Shown here one piece after another: positions 45,901-48,928 of a stretch of 64,000 nt of DNA. This DNA comes from Dactylorhiza incarnata. Its lineage: Eukaryota; Streptophyta; Magnoliopsida; Asparagales; Orchidaceae. The notes beneath the pieces are model-generated. The model did not search any database. It saw only the letters and a program-made list of their open reading frames with translations, and was not told the origin of the DNA. The stretch is from NCBI GenBank assembly GCA_033032865.1, contig JAWHQI010000507.1:186001-250000 (forward strand), given 5' to 3'. The translations under genes and the position numbers were made by a program. Within the stretch, counting starts at the first letter, position 1. The number at the start of each line of letters is the position of its first letter.

Positions 45901-46123
45901 TGAAAAGTTTGAACTCGCCAGAAAAGTTAATATAAAGCTTGTCAATCACCGATGGCTTGAGGACTGGTATGTATTAATCTATCGACTAAAAATTATTAAC
46001 ATTTTAAATTTGAATGTGCATTTTCTTTTCATTCCTAAACAGTTTGTATATATTTTCTCTTTGATACTTTCATTTCAGTCTGAAGTCTTGGGAGATCCTG
46101 CCAATAGATAACTATAACAAAAG
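3656..46123 (+). CDS. Tandem-BRCT-domain protein gene, partial (six internal exons)
   Basis: Six exons encode two consecutive BRCT domains, folds used to bind phosphorylated partners in DNA-damage and cell-cycle proteins. The first domain has the GGGVDVG turn, THVIV strand and the conserved Trp in ELWIDDS. The second has ICLTGY, THLICYKF and the Trp in NHRWLED. All introns have GT-AG ends and the phases (0,0,0,1,2) join without a stop. From memory the arrangement resembles Arabidopsis AT4G02110, in which a short first exon and a long C-terminal region flank these exons; neither is visible here. The fourth intron between visible exons is about 40.2 kb. The gene looks intact where seen, but expression is unproven. 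Confidence 0.88.
3870..3974 (+). CDS. BRCT gene, second visible exon (BRCT 1, C-terminal half)
   Basis: A 105-base exon after GATTAG and before GTCTCT. It encodes 35 residues including CVAARNDRKILVTELWIDDS, where the Trp is the signature residue of the last BRCT helix. Phase 0 on both sides, so it joins exactly to its neighbours. The preceding intron is only 124 bp. Confidence 0.88.
4067..4168 (+). CDS. BRCT gene, third visible exon (linker and start of BRCT 2)
   Basis: A 102-base exon between GTGCAG and GTATGC, 34 codons, phase 0. It encodes the inter-domain linker (VFYRPVRDLSGIPGSK) and the first strand of the second BRCT domain (ICLTGYQRQERDDIM). The 92-bp intron before it is a normal plant size. 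Confidence 0.88.
4169..5573 (+). other. 1.4-kb intron of the BRCT gene
   Basis: Non-coding. It holds a perfect 38-bp tandem duplication (4458-4533) and, near 4640-4720, a GC-richer patch with GCCTTAGGCGG and GAGGCCCGCC words that resembles the end of an AGGCGC-type MITE like those at 42-43.5 kb. A short open stretch at 5013-5261 has no recognisable product. Confidence 0.75.
4458..4533 (+). repeat. 38-bp perfect tandem duplication
   Basis: Two identical adjacent copies beginning ACTTATGCATCTTGGGGCC and ending ACCACCATT, with a third diverged start (ACTTCTGCAT) directly after. A recent local duplication inside the intron. Confidence 0.95.
5574..5658 (+). CDS. BRCT gene, fourth visible exon (BRCT 2 core)
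   Basis: An 85-base exon after TTTGTAG and before GTATTC. It encodes RMVSLMGGRFSKPLIANQ and then THLICYKFE, the middle of the second BRCT fold. It ends in phase 1, leaving a single G. The next exon carrying the complementary phase lies at 45900, where GT completes a glycine codon and the protein reads on without a gap. Confidence 0.88.
5800..7419. other. Intronic debris with weak gypsy traces, minus strand
   Basis: Mostly AT-rich. The minus strand at about 6290-6410 reads RDFGSSLEHTLLRQVQ, which faintly resembles the gypsy gag segment RDLGEVSSRARRVEALQ seen elsewhere in this window. The minus strand at 7100-7330 has an open charged stretch (KVDVMMEKVDDMEWIKMQLQ) that may be the start of the same gag. 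These would be an old minus-oriented gypsy, but the similarity is weak. Confidence 0.35.
7084..7184 (+). repeat. Duplicated block A (partner at 9094-9196)
   Basis: About 101 bases beginning TTAATGTTTTTGATTGC and ending AACAATCACTTC recur at 9094-9196 with only a GC insertion and one substitution. The similarity stops abruptly on both sides, so one copy was made by a recent rearrangement. Confidence 0.93.
7420..7431 (-). promoter_or_regulatory. Possible minus-strand primer-binding site (initiator Met tRNA type)
   Basis: On the minus strand this reads TGGTATCAGAGC, complementary to the 3' part of plant initiator methionine tRNA and the usual retroelement primer site. A minus-oriented LTR would then begin just to the right, at about 7432. 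I could not find its other end or a partner LTR, so this is a bare motif with limited support. Confidence 0.4.
7736..7799 (+). repeat. Duplicated block B (partner at 20252-20315)
   Basis: About 64 bases beginning AAGGAGTTCCATGCAAGC recur nearly perfectly at 20252-20315, immediately outside the right end of the nested Sirevirus-like block. The copies bracket 12.5 kb. Confidence 0.93.
7975..8300. repeat. GC-rich imperfect minisatellite (GGCGACGAAGGCCGACC motif)
   Basis: At least six imperfect copies of a 33-39-bp unit built from GGCGACGAAGGCCGACCGC and TCTTCCTCCTCC. Because the unit lacks stops, long open frames appear on both strands (arginine/serine/proline-rich), but they are by-products of the repeat and have no recognisable domain. 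It may be the leader or LTR of a retroelement. Confidence 0.7.
8640..9093. repeat. MITE-like sequence with AAAGCCAATTC repeats, right end only
   Basis: Direct and inverted copies of AAAGCCAATTCC / GGAATTGGCTTT are clustered at 8898-9085. The right edge is CCGAATGGGCCC followed by TTA, like the terminus and 3-bp target of a PIF/Harbinger-type MITE. No matching left terminus was found, so the element is partial or rearranged. It abuts duplicated block A' exactly. Confidence 0.45.
9094..9196 (+). repeat. Duplicated block A' (partner at 7084-7184)
   Basis: Second copy of block A. On the left it is cut by the MITE-like end at the TTA; on the right it is cut by a sequence starting TGAAAGTATC that looks like an LTR end. 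Confidence 0.93.
9197..9261 (-). mobile_element. Short LTR-end fragment with a 17-G tract
   Basis: Starts TGAAAGTATC, like the ends of the minus-oriented LTRs at 31622 and 35357, and contains ATAGA, 17 Gs and TGAAT, the G-tract box found near the primer-site end of the Sirevirus-like LTRs here. Only about 65 bases are left before the sequence switches to the 3' internal region of another element. Confidence 0.5.
9262..10404 (+). mobile_element. Outer Sirevirus-like element, 3' internal region
   Basis: This non-coding stretch is homologous, in inverse orientation, to 12362-13515. It leads into a polypurine tract at 10391-10402 (AAAAGGGGGGAG after TTATTATC) that immediately precedes an LTR start. 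A second tract-like copy (CCAAAAGAGGGAGATT) is at about 10160. Multiple polypurine tracts upstream of the 3' LTR are known in Sireviruses. No pol reading frame is present. Confidence 0.75.
10405..11013 (+). mobile_element. Outer Sirevirus-like 3' LTR, left half
   Basis: Begins TGTTGGACATGTGTG right after the polypurine tract. It includes a block of TTTCGTTCGACGAAA palindromes (about 10600-10690) and CTAGCGCT/ACCGCC words. It is cut at 11013 by the insertion of the inner element. The other half of this LTR resumes at 19560. Confidence 0.9.
11009..11013 (+). repeat. Left copy of 5-bp target-site duplication (GCTTA)
   Basis: GCTTA directly before the inner element; the identical GCTTA follows it at 19560-19564. 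This 5-bp duplication fits LTR-retrotransposon insertion and proves the inner element jumped into the outer LTR. Confidence 0.93.
11014..12361 (-). repeat. 3' LTR of the inner Sirevirus-like element
   Basis: 1348 bp. On the minus strand it starts TGTTGGACATGTG at 12361 and ends GATCCAACA at 11014. Near its end it has the box TAGAGGC then 17 Gs (11042-11058). At 12000-12230 it keeps a GC-rich block with TTCGTCGAAC palindromes and GCGCTAGCGCTGGCGG words, which is missing from the other LTR of the same element. Confidence 0.92.
12362..12377 (-). promoter_or_regulatory. Polypurine tract of the inner element (minus strand)
   Basis: On the minus strand reads ATCAAAAGGGAAAGAT immediately before the LTR start TGTTGG, the expected primer for plus-strand DNA synthesis. 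The same position in the outer copy reads ATCAAAAGGGGGGAGAT. Confidence 0.85.
14500..14745. other. GC-rich island inside the AT-rich internal region
   Basis: About 245 bases of much higher GC than the surrounding sequence, with stretches such as TGCCTCGCAAGGCCCCAC and GGAACCCTCCCCGG. There is no open frame worth calling. It could be captured foreign sequence or a structured element; I cannot identify it. Confidence 0.5.
16391..16424. repeat. (TA)n microsatellite
   Basis: An uninterrupted alternating AT run of about 34 bases inside the inner element. Confidence 0.97.
16679..18367 (-). pseudogene. Sirevirus-like Copia gag of the inner element, near-intact
   Basis: The minus-strand frame starts with ATG at 18367 (MASHDLASTC) about 50 bases after the LTR. 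It carries the Copia gag N-terminus (PPLFEGKNYNGWKTLMEKFL) and a Trp-rich VWKFLKNTYN segment. One TAG near 18219 replaces what is probably a Trp codon. From about residue 105 there is a 27-residue acidic repeat (MDPREEIDKDSFLEDDK type). Long lysine/asparagine-rich coiled-coil-like sequence follows to a stop near 16961, and a last piece with IWIPKGTITFGPLWIPK ends near 16679. That WIPK motif marks the gag-pol border in related Copia elements. No CCHC knuckle was seen. Confidence 0.82.
17812..18026 (-). repeat. 81-bp in-frame tandem repeat inside gag
   Basis: Two full 81-bp units (17831-17911 and 17912-17992) with partial units on both sides. Each encodes 27 residues of the MDPREEIDKDSFLEDDK type. 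The unit length is a multiple of three, so copy number can change without breaking the frame. Confidence 0.93.
18403..18414 (-). promoter_or_regulatory. Primer-binding site of the inner element
   Basis: Minus strand reads TGGTATCAGAGC, complementary to the 3' end of initiator methionine tRNA, two bases from the LTR edge. This is the standard Copia primer site. Confidence 0.93.
18417..19559 (-). repeat. 5' LTR of the inner Sirevirus-like element
   Basis: 1143 bp, TG...CA ends, with a 15-G tract at 18443-18457 next to TGAATAAGGG. Compared with its partner LTR it lacks about 205 bp at 19405, exactly the palindrome-rich GC block. The rest differs by about one base per hundred by eye. Confidence 0.92.
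19560..20252 (+). mobile_element. Outer Sirevirus-like 3' LTR, right half
   Basis: Opens with the second GCTTA and continues the LTR cut at 11013 (GCTACAACGATCCTTCATCC), running through TTATTCACCCCCTCTAAGGGCG to the end GATCCAACA at 20252. Here the C box has only five Cs, against 15-17 Gs in the younger copies. The sequence then enters duplicated block B'. Confidence 0.9.
20252..20315 (+). repeat. Duplicated block B' (partner at 7736-7799)
   Basis: Second copy of block B, abutting the end of the outer LTR. See the partner for the sequence description. Confidence 0.93.
20340..20560 (+). repeat. Dispersed repeat, relative of 41545-41760
   Basis: Words such as GAGAACACCTCACGTTGAAGG, GTGAAAATGGC, GTGAAGACATTCTGGCTAC and GACCGTCGAAGGGAGGGTCG align in the same order with 41565-41760. 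The copies are clearly diverged. This looks like LTR or leader sequence of an unidentified retroelement. From here to 20986 I see no gene. Confidence 0.6.
20987..23085 (-). repeat. Long LTR, left copy
   Basis: From TGAATGTGCGATTTGAAT to TTTTTTTAACA. It shares many segments with the right copy: the CACTAATGAAG start, the ATCACATATAT region, the TTCCACAATCCAT block, the CTGGTCGACGATCTCCGACAACTT block near 21575-21610 and the CTTCTTTCTGCTTCATGGTCG end. It contains TA microsatellites at 22572-22622. Open frames on both strands at 22250-22660 are chance frames. Confidence 0.75.
23086..23587 (-). other. Short interior between the long LTRs
   Basis: On the minus strand it opens with a primer-site-like ATTGGTATAAGACTCAGG near 23569-23587 (a variant of ATTGGTATCAGAG) and closes with ATAGAGGGAGATTG next to the LTR start, a polypurine tract. 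A 61-bp unit is duplicated in tandem (23290-23350 and 23351-23411). No protein is encoded. Confidence 0.75.
23290..23411. repeat. 61-bp tandem duplication
   Basis: Two nearly identical adjacent copies starting AAATATGTAGATTCAAAG and ending ACCCGACTTTAGA. Confidence 0.95.
24553..24610. repeat. 29-bp perfect tandem duplication
   Basis: Two identical adjacent copies of a unit starting GCTTTGGCAGTGGAGGG and ending GGACGAGTGT. Confidence 0.96.
25294..25512. mobile_element. Tourist-like (PIF/Harbinger) MITE, 219 bp
   Basis: Terminal inverted repeats GGCTTCATTTGGCGCGGC and its complement GCCGCGCCAAATGAAGCC bound a very GC-rich core, and the element is flanked by TTA on both sides (25291-25293 and 25513-25515). 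TTA/TAA targets and a GG...TTTGG terminus are the mark of PIF/Harbinger MITEs. Internally it repeats GGCGCGGCGG and TGCAAACGC and can fold on itself. No coding capacity. Confidence 0.92.
26019..26102. repeat. 21-bp minisatellite, four copies
   Basis: Four head-to-tail copies of GAGTATCGATCGGCGAACGTT, differing at one base or none, inside the long LTR. The GATCGGCGAAC core recurs singly around it. Confidence 0.95.
26533..26700 (-). pseudogene. Gypsy integrase C-terminal remnant
   Basis: The minus strand reads TYHKLQ, then RKFGTFQVRKRLNENAYPLD and SPIFNVADMTL, the conserved end of gypsy integrase (KxGPFxVxxxINxNAYxLxLP...FNVADL). Two adjacent stops upstream and one between LQ and RK show decay. 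About 55 residues are left. It probably belongs to a chromovirus cut by the long-LTR element. Confidence 0.8.
26950..27336 (+). other. C-rich leader upstream of chromovirus gag
   Basis: GC-rich, with open frames rich in Pro, Ser and Cys but no recognisable domain. The position directly ahead of the gag start suggests the 5' leader of the chromovirus. I do not call a gene here. Confidence 0.5.
27337..28383 (+). pseudogene. Chromovirus gag remnant
   Basis: Starts at ATG (MESHVMALEHTLTTINSCLE), a typical coiled-coil start for Reina-like gag. It then has RIDIPTFNGTDPLGWIA and EQYFDIHQTHQTQKV, the capsid core, and ends with a Cys-Cys-His-Cys knuckle, CFRCKQPYSPTHDC. In-frame stops at about 27403 and 27604 and frame changes near 27770-27830 and 28040 break it. 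Directly after its end the sequence jumps to the last residues of pol, so nearly all of pol has been deleted. Confidence 0.88.
28384..28650 (+). mobile_element. Chromovirus pol tail and LTR fragment with TATA box
   Basis: A few codons read DFGLKVDFHEG, the usual last residues of chromovirus pol. Non-coding LTR-like DNA follows with a TATA box (CTATATAAAG, 28524-28533) and downstream GTTTGAGATCTCTCC. The sequence changes to a Copia gag in the opposite direction near 28650. Confidence 0.72.
28651..28918 (-). pseudogene. Sirevirus-like gag N-terminal fragment
   Basis: On the minus strand a frame begins MASQPGLISLHDLASTKGDD and continues with APLLMGKNYKGWKILMKKFL, closely related to the gag start of the inner element at 18367. 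It is cut after roughly 90 residues, where the chromovirus LTR sequence begins. The junction is either the insertion point of one element in the other or a deletion. Confidence 0.8.
28933..28944 (-). promoter_or_regulatory. Primer-binding site (minus strand)
   Basis: TGGTATCAGAGC on the minus strand, two bases from the LTR edge, identical to the site of the inner element. Confidence 0.92.
28947..30156 (-). repeat. Sirevirus-like LTR, minus orientation
   Basis: 1210 bp, with ends TGTTGGATC... and ...TTCCAAACA on the plus strand. It has a 13-G tract (28972-28984) followed by TGAATGAGGG and shares the ACCTAGTCGCCAACAC and CCAGACCTAG words with the LTRs at 11.0 and 18.4 kb, so it is a related but distinct subfamily. 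Its GC block uses AACGCTGGCGTTGAGGC words rather than TTCGTCGAA. No partner LTR is visible. Confidence 0.85.
30157..30593. other. Non-coding debris with LTR-like palindrome words
   Basis: No gene. A 35-base segment (GGTCTGTTAATAACCATCAAG...) occurs twice, at about 30277-30312 and 30402-30437. At 30460-30515 GTTCGTCGATCTCC and GTTCGACGAATTC words appear, like those in the LTRs at 32.7 and 36.3 kb. Probably LTR remains. Confidence 0.5.
30594..31520 (-). pseudogene. Sirevirus-like gag remnant, minus strand
   Basis: The minus frame starts MAQNKEYLSTRPPMCNLNMF at 31520 and continues WKARIKLYINSIDEDIFNV. A stop at 31302 is followed in the same frame by MNILAQTMSDDIFQKVVECT, a Ser/Glu-rich acidic stretch and a coiled-coil region ending near DSSLNGR-like motif ESLNGRSIKLMDIT. 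A related plus-strand gag at 34149 has the same order. A knuckle is not visible. No pol follows. Confidence 0.85.
31608..31619 (-). promoter_or_regulatory. Primer-binding site (minus strand)
   Basis: Minus strand TGGTATCAGAGG next to the LTR end CTTTCA; one base differs from the usual TGGTATCAGAGC. Confidence 0.88.
31622..33257 (-). repeat. Sirevirus-like LTR (5' LTR of the minus-strand gag copy)
   Basis: 1636 bp with TGAAAGTAAC...CCAACA ends on the plus strand. It contains a 17-G tract (31679-31695), repeated TTTTTGATCAGGTGCCC segments (about 31918-32030) and a block of TTCGTCGAACG palindromes (about 32750-33130). The related solo LTR at 35357 has the same order of modules. It abuts a plus-oriented LTR fragment, so it probably inserted there. 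Confidence 0.88.
33258..34049 (+). repeat. Sirevirus-like LTR fragment, plus orientation
   Basis: Homologous to 38866-39706. It opens CAATAAATAGGAAGAAGGC, includes a run of AAGATCTCCTTA...AAAGATC repeats (about 33680-33770) and TTATTCACCCCCTCTAG, and ends GCACTTTCA. Its 5' part was displaced by the minus-oriented LTR on the left. Confidence 0.85.
34052..34063 (+). promoter_or_regulatory. Primer-binding site (plus strand)
   Basis: TGGTATCAGAGA, two bases after the LTR end CTTTCA; matches the initiator-Met tRNA primer site apart from its last base. Confidence 0.88.
34149..35356 (+). pseudogene. Sirevirus-like gag remnant, plus strand, first part
   Basis: Starts ATG, MSTKDYVSTRPPVCNLNKF, about 100 bases after the primer site. 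A TAG near 34327, frameshifts near 34540 and 34920 and a further stop near 34698 break it. Recognisable parts in order: WKARIKLYMNSIDED, SDDIFQKVAECQSVKEIWD, ADMYDRFNIIINELRGLDKE, the knuckle CFTCNKPDHIAPEC, a lysine-rich segment and an acidic SSSSETDNEAEAE segment. It is then split by a solo LTR; the coiled-coil end continues at 37023. Confidence 0.88.
35352..35356 (+). repeat. Left copy of 5-bp target duplication (GAATT) of the solo LTR
   Basis: GAATT before the LTR start TGAAAGTGAG; the same GAATT is at 37023-37027. Confidence 0.88.
35357..37022 (-). mobile_element. Solo LTR, Sirevirus-like, minus orientation
   Basis: 1666 bp, TGAAAGTGAG...CCAACA on the plus strand, flanked by a perfect 5-bp target duplication, with no internal sequence attached: the product of recombination between two LTRs of a full element. 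It has the GATCAGGTGCCC repeats (about 35590-35695), a dense array of TTCGTCGAACGCAGA palindromes (36324-36806) and TA microsatellites near 36846-36910. It lacks the long G tract of its relative. Arginine/serine-rich open frames over 36184-36810 are produced by the repeat array. Confidence 0.92.
36324..36806. repeat. Palindrome-rich array (TTCGTCGAACGCAGA motif)
   Basis: More than twenty copies of TTCGTCGAAC or TTCGTCGACC at spacings of about 15-40 bases, separated by short words such as GCAGACTTG and GCTGAG. GTTCGTCGAAC is palindromic around its central base. Similar shorter arrays occupy corresponding LTR positions at 32.75-33.13 kb and 10.6 kb. Confidence 0.9.
37023..37735 (+). pseudogene. 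Sirevirus-like gag remnant, second part (coiled coil and end)
   Basis: Beginning inside the repeated GAATT, the sequence reads ELEANREELENLRKN and continues as a coiled coil to DSLNGRSQQLRDITENL, the same segment as in the minus-strand gag at 30.7 kb. Several stops follow. Near 37690 it reads GPKVIWVPSNV, the gag-pol border motif of this group. No protease, integrase or reverse transcriptase follows before LTR-like DNA begins. Confidence 0.82.
37736..39706 (+). repeat. Sirevirus-like 3' LTR, plus orientation (start uncertain)
   Basis: Its last 840 bases match the LTR fragment at 33258-34049 and end CACTTTCA at 39706. The part at 37900-38610 is a block of GTCGACGCAACGTCGA-type palindromes. 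The first base is uncertain because the partner copy lacks this half and I saw no clear polypurine tract; 37736 is only where gag similarity stops. A 143-residue open frame at 38317-38748 lies in the palindrome block and has no known domain. Confidence 0.72.
39707..40640. repeat. Unassigned repeat region with a 162-bp tandem duplication
   Basis: Two adjacent 162-bp units (40102-40263 and 40264-40425) start AGTCACTGGGGCTTGCAGAC and end CCTTTCA[CT]GACGA, about 95 percent alike by eye. Short minus-strand frames in the two copies mirror each other (RHDQCAGLLFLSSQ) and are not convincing genes. A TGGTATCAGAGC-like site on the minus strand at 40510-40521 has no recognisable LTR next to it. Confidence 0.75.
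40641..41400 (-). pseudogene. Decayed gypsy gag, minus strand
   Basis: The minus strand contains KLFVDEYTNDFLILRSNLD, then CYLNGL and DLGEVSSRASRV in different frames, clearly related to the gag at 100-300 (DKYTNEFLVLQSRLDLRED, DLGEVSSRARRV). Upstream minus-strand frames with MTKIILTT-like residues and VMNGLRVLVNAIE may be the gag N-terminus. Frameshifts and stops are frequent. Confidence 0.65.
41545..41950 (+). repeat. Dispersed repeat, relative of 20340-20560
   Basis: Shares GAGAACACATCGCGTGGAAGG, GAGAAAATGGC, GTGGAGACGTCCTGGCTAC and ATGAAGCCGACG in order with the copy at 20.35 kb. A 127-residue frame crosses it, but no domain is visible. Not assigned to a family. Confidence 0.55.
42027..42580. 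mobile_element. AGGCGC-type MITE, copy 1, with palindrome array
   Basis: Ends are rich in AAGGCGC/GCGCCTT words. The middle (about 42118-42365) holds six alternating copies of GTGAATTGGGTGCCCAATTCAC separated by TGAAAAT[CT], so it can form strong hairpins. A closely similar copy is at 43149-43523. No protein. The exact ends and target duplication could not be fixed. Confidence 0.72.
42593..42817 (+). pseudogene. Chromovirus pol C-terminus with chromodomain-like segment
   Basis: A frame reading MPLPEEVLLTKW, then YRKEILVKWKNLSTTHNTWV and LYPEFHLGDKLVLEGDENVM, ending in TAG. VKWKN followed by the TW(V/E) position and the FHLxDKxxLxG tail is the C-terminal chromodomain region of chromovirus pol. 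Only about 74 residues remain, bounded on the left by the MITE. Confidence 0.85.
42818..43148 (+). mobile_element. Chromovirus 3' LTR fragment with TATA box and 18-G tract
   Basis: Follows the pol end. It contains 18 consecutive Gs (42912-42929), a TATA box (TATAAATA at 42953-42960) and a CT-rich downstream stretch. Together with the chromodomain fragment it represents the 3' end of a chromovirus, cut off on the right by the second MITE copy. Confidence 0.65.
43149..43523. mobile_element. AGGCGC-type MITE, copy 2
   Basis: Same order of blocks as copy 1: GGAGCCTAGGCGCA, AAAAATGAAT, a shorter series of GAATTGGGTGCC[CA]AATTC palindromes, GATCATGTTTTTG, GAAGAAAACACTTTGAAAGGCC, and CGCCTATGCCTTGCAG. 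A 33-base direct repeat (ATCTTGAGATGTTTTGG...) follows directly at 43524-43556 and 43564-43596. Confidence 0.75.
43781..45012. mobile_element. hAT-type non-autonomous element, 1.2 kb
   Basis: Begins CAGAGCCGTCA and ends TGATAGCTCTA, a diverged inverted-repeat pair, flanked by CATATGGT on the left and CATATGAT on the right: an 8-bp target duplication with one change, the length typical of hAT. Subterminal regions carry many GGTTCGGTTC/GAACCGAACC words in both directions. No transposase frame. It has a 12-G tract at 44404-44415. Confidence 0.82.
45013..45899. other. Intron sequence before BRCT exon 5, with LTR-like minus-strand TATA
   Basis: On the minus strand CGTCTATATAAGGGGGAGTGG (about 45455-45476) followed by AGAGAGAAGGTTC looks like a small LTR promoter. 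I could not define LTR ends. The part from 45600 on is ordinary AT-rich intron leading to the acceptor CCTTTGTAG. Confidence 0.45.
45900..45966 (+). CDS. BRCT gene, fifth visible exon (BRCT 2, C-terminal helix)
   Basis: A 67-base exon between CCTTTGTAG and GTATGT. Its first two bases complete the glycine codon begun at 5658, and it encodes EKFELARKVNIKLVNHRWLED with the conserved BRCT Trp. It ends in phase 2 with TG, completed by T of the next exon to give Cys. Confidence 0.88.
46079..46123 (+). CDS. BRCT gene, sixth visible exon
   Basis: A 45-base exon after CATTTCAG and before GTTAGG, encoding LKSWEILPIDNYNK and leaving AG for the next codon. The 112-bp intron before it is normal. In family members the protein continues for hundreds of residues, but I found no following exon in the remaining 17.9 kb, which is filled by transposons. 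Confidence 0.85.
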
Positions 46124-46889
46124 GTTAGGGTCTACATGAAATTTTGAAATTAGTCAAACATCAATTGGTAAACTGTATTTAGTAAATTTTTATTTAATGA
46201 TTTTTTTGTTTAACAACATTATTTCTACATTCATTTCATGTTCTTTGCAAATCCATAATGTTGGTTGTGTTGTGTCCATTTAAGCCACTCGATGAAAAAC
46301 TATATGATGTACTCATAGTTGCATTTAATGAAATTAATGCAATGTAGATGGATTTCTAATGCATCGAAGTAATAAATAACAAAATACTGCACATCAAAAG
46401 ATAATTAAAGAGTAATTCTAGACATAATTCAAGACGCTAAATCAATTTTTTAGCCCAATAGAATCCAAAAATGAAAAACCTGCAATAGTAGATAATCATC
46501 AATAGTAATAAAATCAAATGTGCAATTAAATCTCAGCTATTACTGTAAGTAATACAACCATTGTAAGGTTATCCATGTGTAATAAATCAAGGAGACCCAA
46601 AATATAAGGCTATGGCTAAAAGTAAATGTGTCTAGGACTGAAAATAGGTCCGATCTGATCAAACCCGATGATGTTGAAGCAACTACATCACAGAGAAATA
46701 AACAACTACTACTCCAATAAAAAATAATAAAATGCGTAAAATGATTGTTGAAGCAAATACATGAAATAAAAATGTTCAGAATTAAAAACAACAAATAAAT
46801 ATAAAGCAATAATACAATTGTAGTGTCTGCAGACGTCTGTGTACATCACAATATTATAGGCTTTGGCTATCAAGATTGTGAAGAATTTT
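46124..46889. other. AT-rich intron stretch, no gene seen
   Basis: No recognisable coding sequence on either strand. A minus-strand open frame at 46540-46809 is hydrophobic by chance of AT-richness. Confidence 0.6.
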
Positions 46890-47611
46890 CTTAGATGAGC
46901 TCACCGCACATATGCAACAAGCAATACCTTGGTGTTTATTGTTTGCCGATGATATCATTTTGGTCGATGAGACGCGCGAGGGTGTAAACGCAAAACTTGA
47001 ATCTTGTCGAGACAGTTTAGAAAAGAAGAGTTTTAGGTTGAGCAGGGCAAAGACGAAGTATATGGAGTTTAAATTTAGCAGTACAAGAAGGACGGATGAC
47101 TTCGTTATTAAGTTGGGTGATCGTAAAGTAACATTAAAACTTAAAGGCAAGTGTTACCGTACTGCAATTAGACCATCGATACTCTTTGGTTCTGAGTGTT
47201 GGGCAGTGAATTGTGTACTTGTGCAAAAAATGGGAGTTGCAGAGATGAGAATGCTTAGGTGGATGTGTGGACACACGAGACTGGATAAAATTAGGAATGA
47301 ATGTATTAGGGATAAGACATGAGTGACACCAATTGCAGAGAAGATGCGAGAAGCTCAACTAAGATGGATTGGACACGTACTAAGGAGTCCATTAAAGGCA
47401 CCTGTTAGGCGTTGTGAGAGTTTAATCATTAGGCATGATAAACGGGGGAGGGGTAAACCAATAAAGACTTGGAATGAAACTATAAGGAAAGACATGATCT
47501 ACTTAGCCATTAGTGAGATTATGACTAAAGTTAGGGCACAATGGAGACAAAGTATCCATATTGCTGACCCCACTATAATGGGATAAAGCCTTGAGTGTTG
47601 TTGTATTTGGA
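46890..47611 (+). mobile_element. 5'-truncated LINE (RTE-like) with internal deletion
   Basis: The end of a non-LTR reverse transcriptase: LDELTAHMQQAIPWC, the catalytic box LFADDI, VNAKLESCRDSLEKK and FRLSRAKTKYMEFKF. After VIKLGDRKV the frame jumps to LKLKGKCYRTAIRPSILFG, skipping some tens of residues normally present between these motifs. It then goes on with EMRMLRWMCGHTRLDKIRN. A TGA at about 47320 interrupts it, after which the frame continues EKMREAQLRWIGHVLRSP to a stop at 47584. It ends near TGTTGTTGTA, as plant RTE-like LINEs do. Confidence 0.87.
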
Positions 47612-47687
47612 CATGCACCGGTGGTAAAAGATGCATAGAAAGATTTAATGTTGTGGAGCTAAGATGAAAAAAATGGTAGATTAAAAG

Positions 47688-48504
47688 CTACGAAGCACCG
47701 ATACTTCCTTGAGGGTCACGTACCCGTACCGGATACGTATCCGATACCGGTACGTACCCGATACTCGCGGATACGCCTGTTATTCTAGTCTGTAAATACA
47801 CTTGAACTTGGTAGATTGTTCTGCATATTGTAATAAGAGTATGTTTTTCTGAAGTAAACAAATGACTTCTGCGTGTCTTTTAGAAAAGAAAAATTGACCC
47901 AGAAATGAAACTAGCGGTGCTTGTTTATTATAGTAACAAAATGTACTTCATATTTAAATATATTTTTTTTTTCGTTTAAACTATAAATAATTTGATTTAA
48001 ATTTTATTTTTACTATATATTTAAGGATTAGATGTTTCAAATTGGTACTGTTTCTACTTGTTCAACATGAATTTTTCTATGTTTAATATTTTGCTAACTT
48101 GGTGAGATAAAAGCTTGAGTGTTGTGTTAATATTTTGCTAATTTGTCTCTAGACGAACCAGATGTTGAAGATGCGTTAATCTCCAATAATGGGAAAGAAG
48201 AGGAAGAAAATGACTAATAAACATCCTTAAATTTGAAATGATTATGAATATTTTTTGTTTGAGAACTTCATATTATATTGCATTAACCATGAATTTGTAC
48301 TTCAATTGATGATTTATGCAATTATGGTTGATGTTTTATTATTTTGAGGACTTTTAATTACATTTGTGAGATTATATATATATATTATTATATTTAATAC
48401 AACGTATCCCGCCGCACCCGTATCTTTATTTTTTAAATTCTGTCGTACCGCCGTACCGGATACGTATCGTACCAGGTACTCGTACCCGTACTGGTGCTTC
48501 CTAG
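47688..48504. mobile_element. hAT-type non-autonomous element, 817 bp
   Basis: Inverted ends CTACGAAGCACC and GGTGCTTCCTAG, with a perfect 8-bp target duplication ATTAAAAG (47680-47687 and 48505-48512). GTACCGGATACGTATC-type repeats fill both subterminal regions. Near 48151-48219 an acceptor TCTCTAG is followed by an acidic open tail (DEPDVEDALISNNGKEEEEN, then stop), which could be the last exon of the parental transposase. The element sits just beyond the LINE end. Confidence 0.92.
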
Positions 48505-48512
48505 ATTAAAAG

Positions 48513-48928
48513 TAACCTCTGAAATCTTGAGAAGATTGTGGAAGGTTCTTACTTCCTACTGCTTATCCAAATTGTTAGAATTAGACTAATGATAGTGATG
48601 AAGAGTACCTATGACCGAATTCTAATTTTGTAATACTTATGCTTTGAAAGTATCACAACCATATGAACCTCAACTTGGTTATTGCCTTTATTTGAATAGA
48701 ACTACCCATGTTGTGGTTGTTATTTTCTAGTAGAAGTCATCGAAAGTAACAAGTGAAAAGTAGAAAAGAAACCCGAGAGCTCGAAGCTTCTTAGATAAGC
48801 CGTTGTTTTGGCTCTTCAAGTTAGGGCTAAAACTAGCATAATATTCAAGATATTGAAGTCTTAGAGTATATATATAATTAAAAGACAGCAAAATAAAGAT
48901 ACAAGCATTAAAGATAAAAGTTGTAATT
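48513..48928. other. Intergenic or intronic stretch, no gene seen
   Basis: AT-rich sequence between the hAT element and the minus-strand chromovirus remnant. I recognise nothing in it. Confidence 0.6.
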
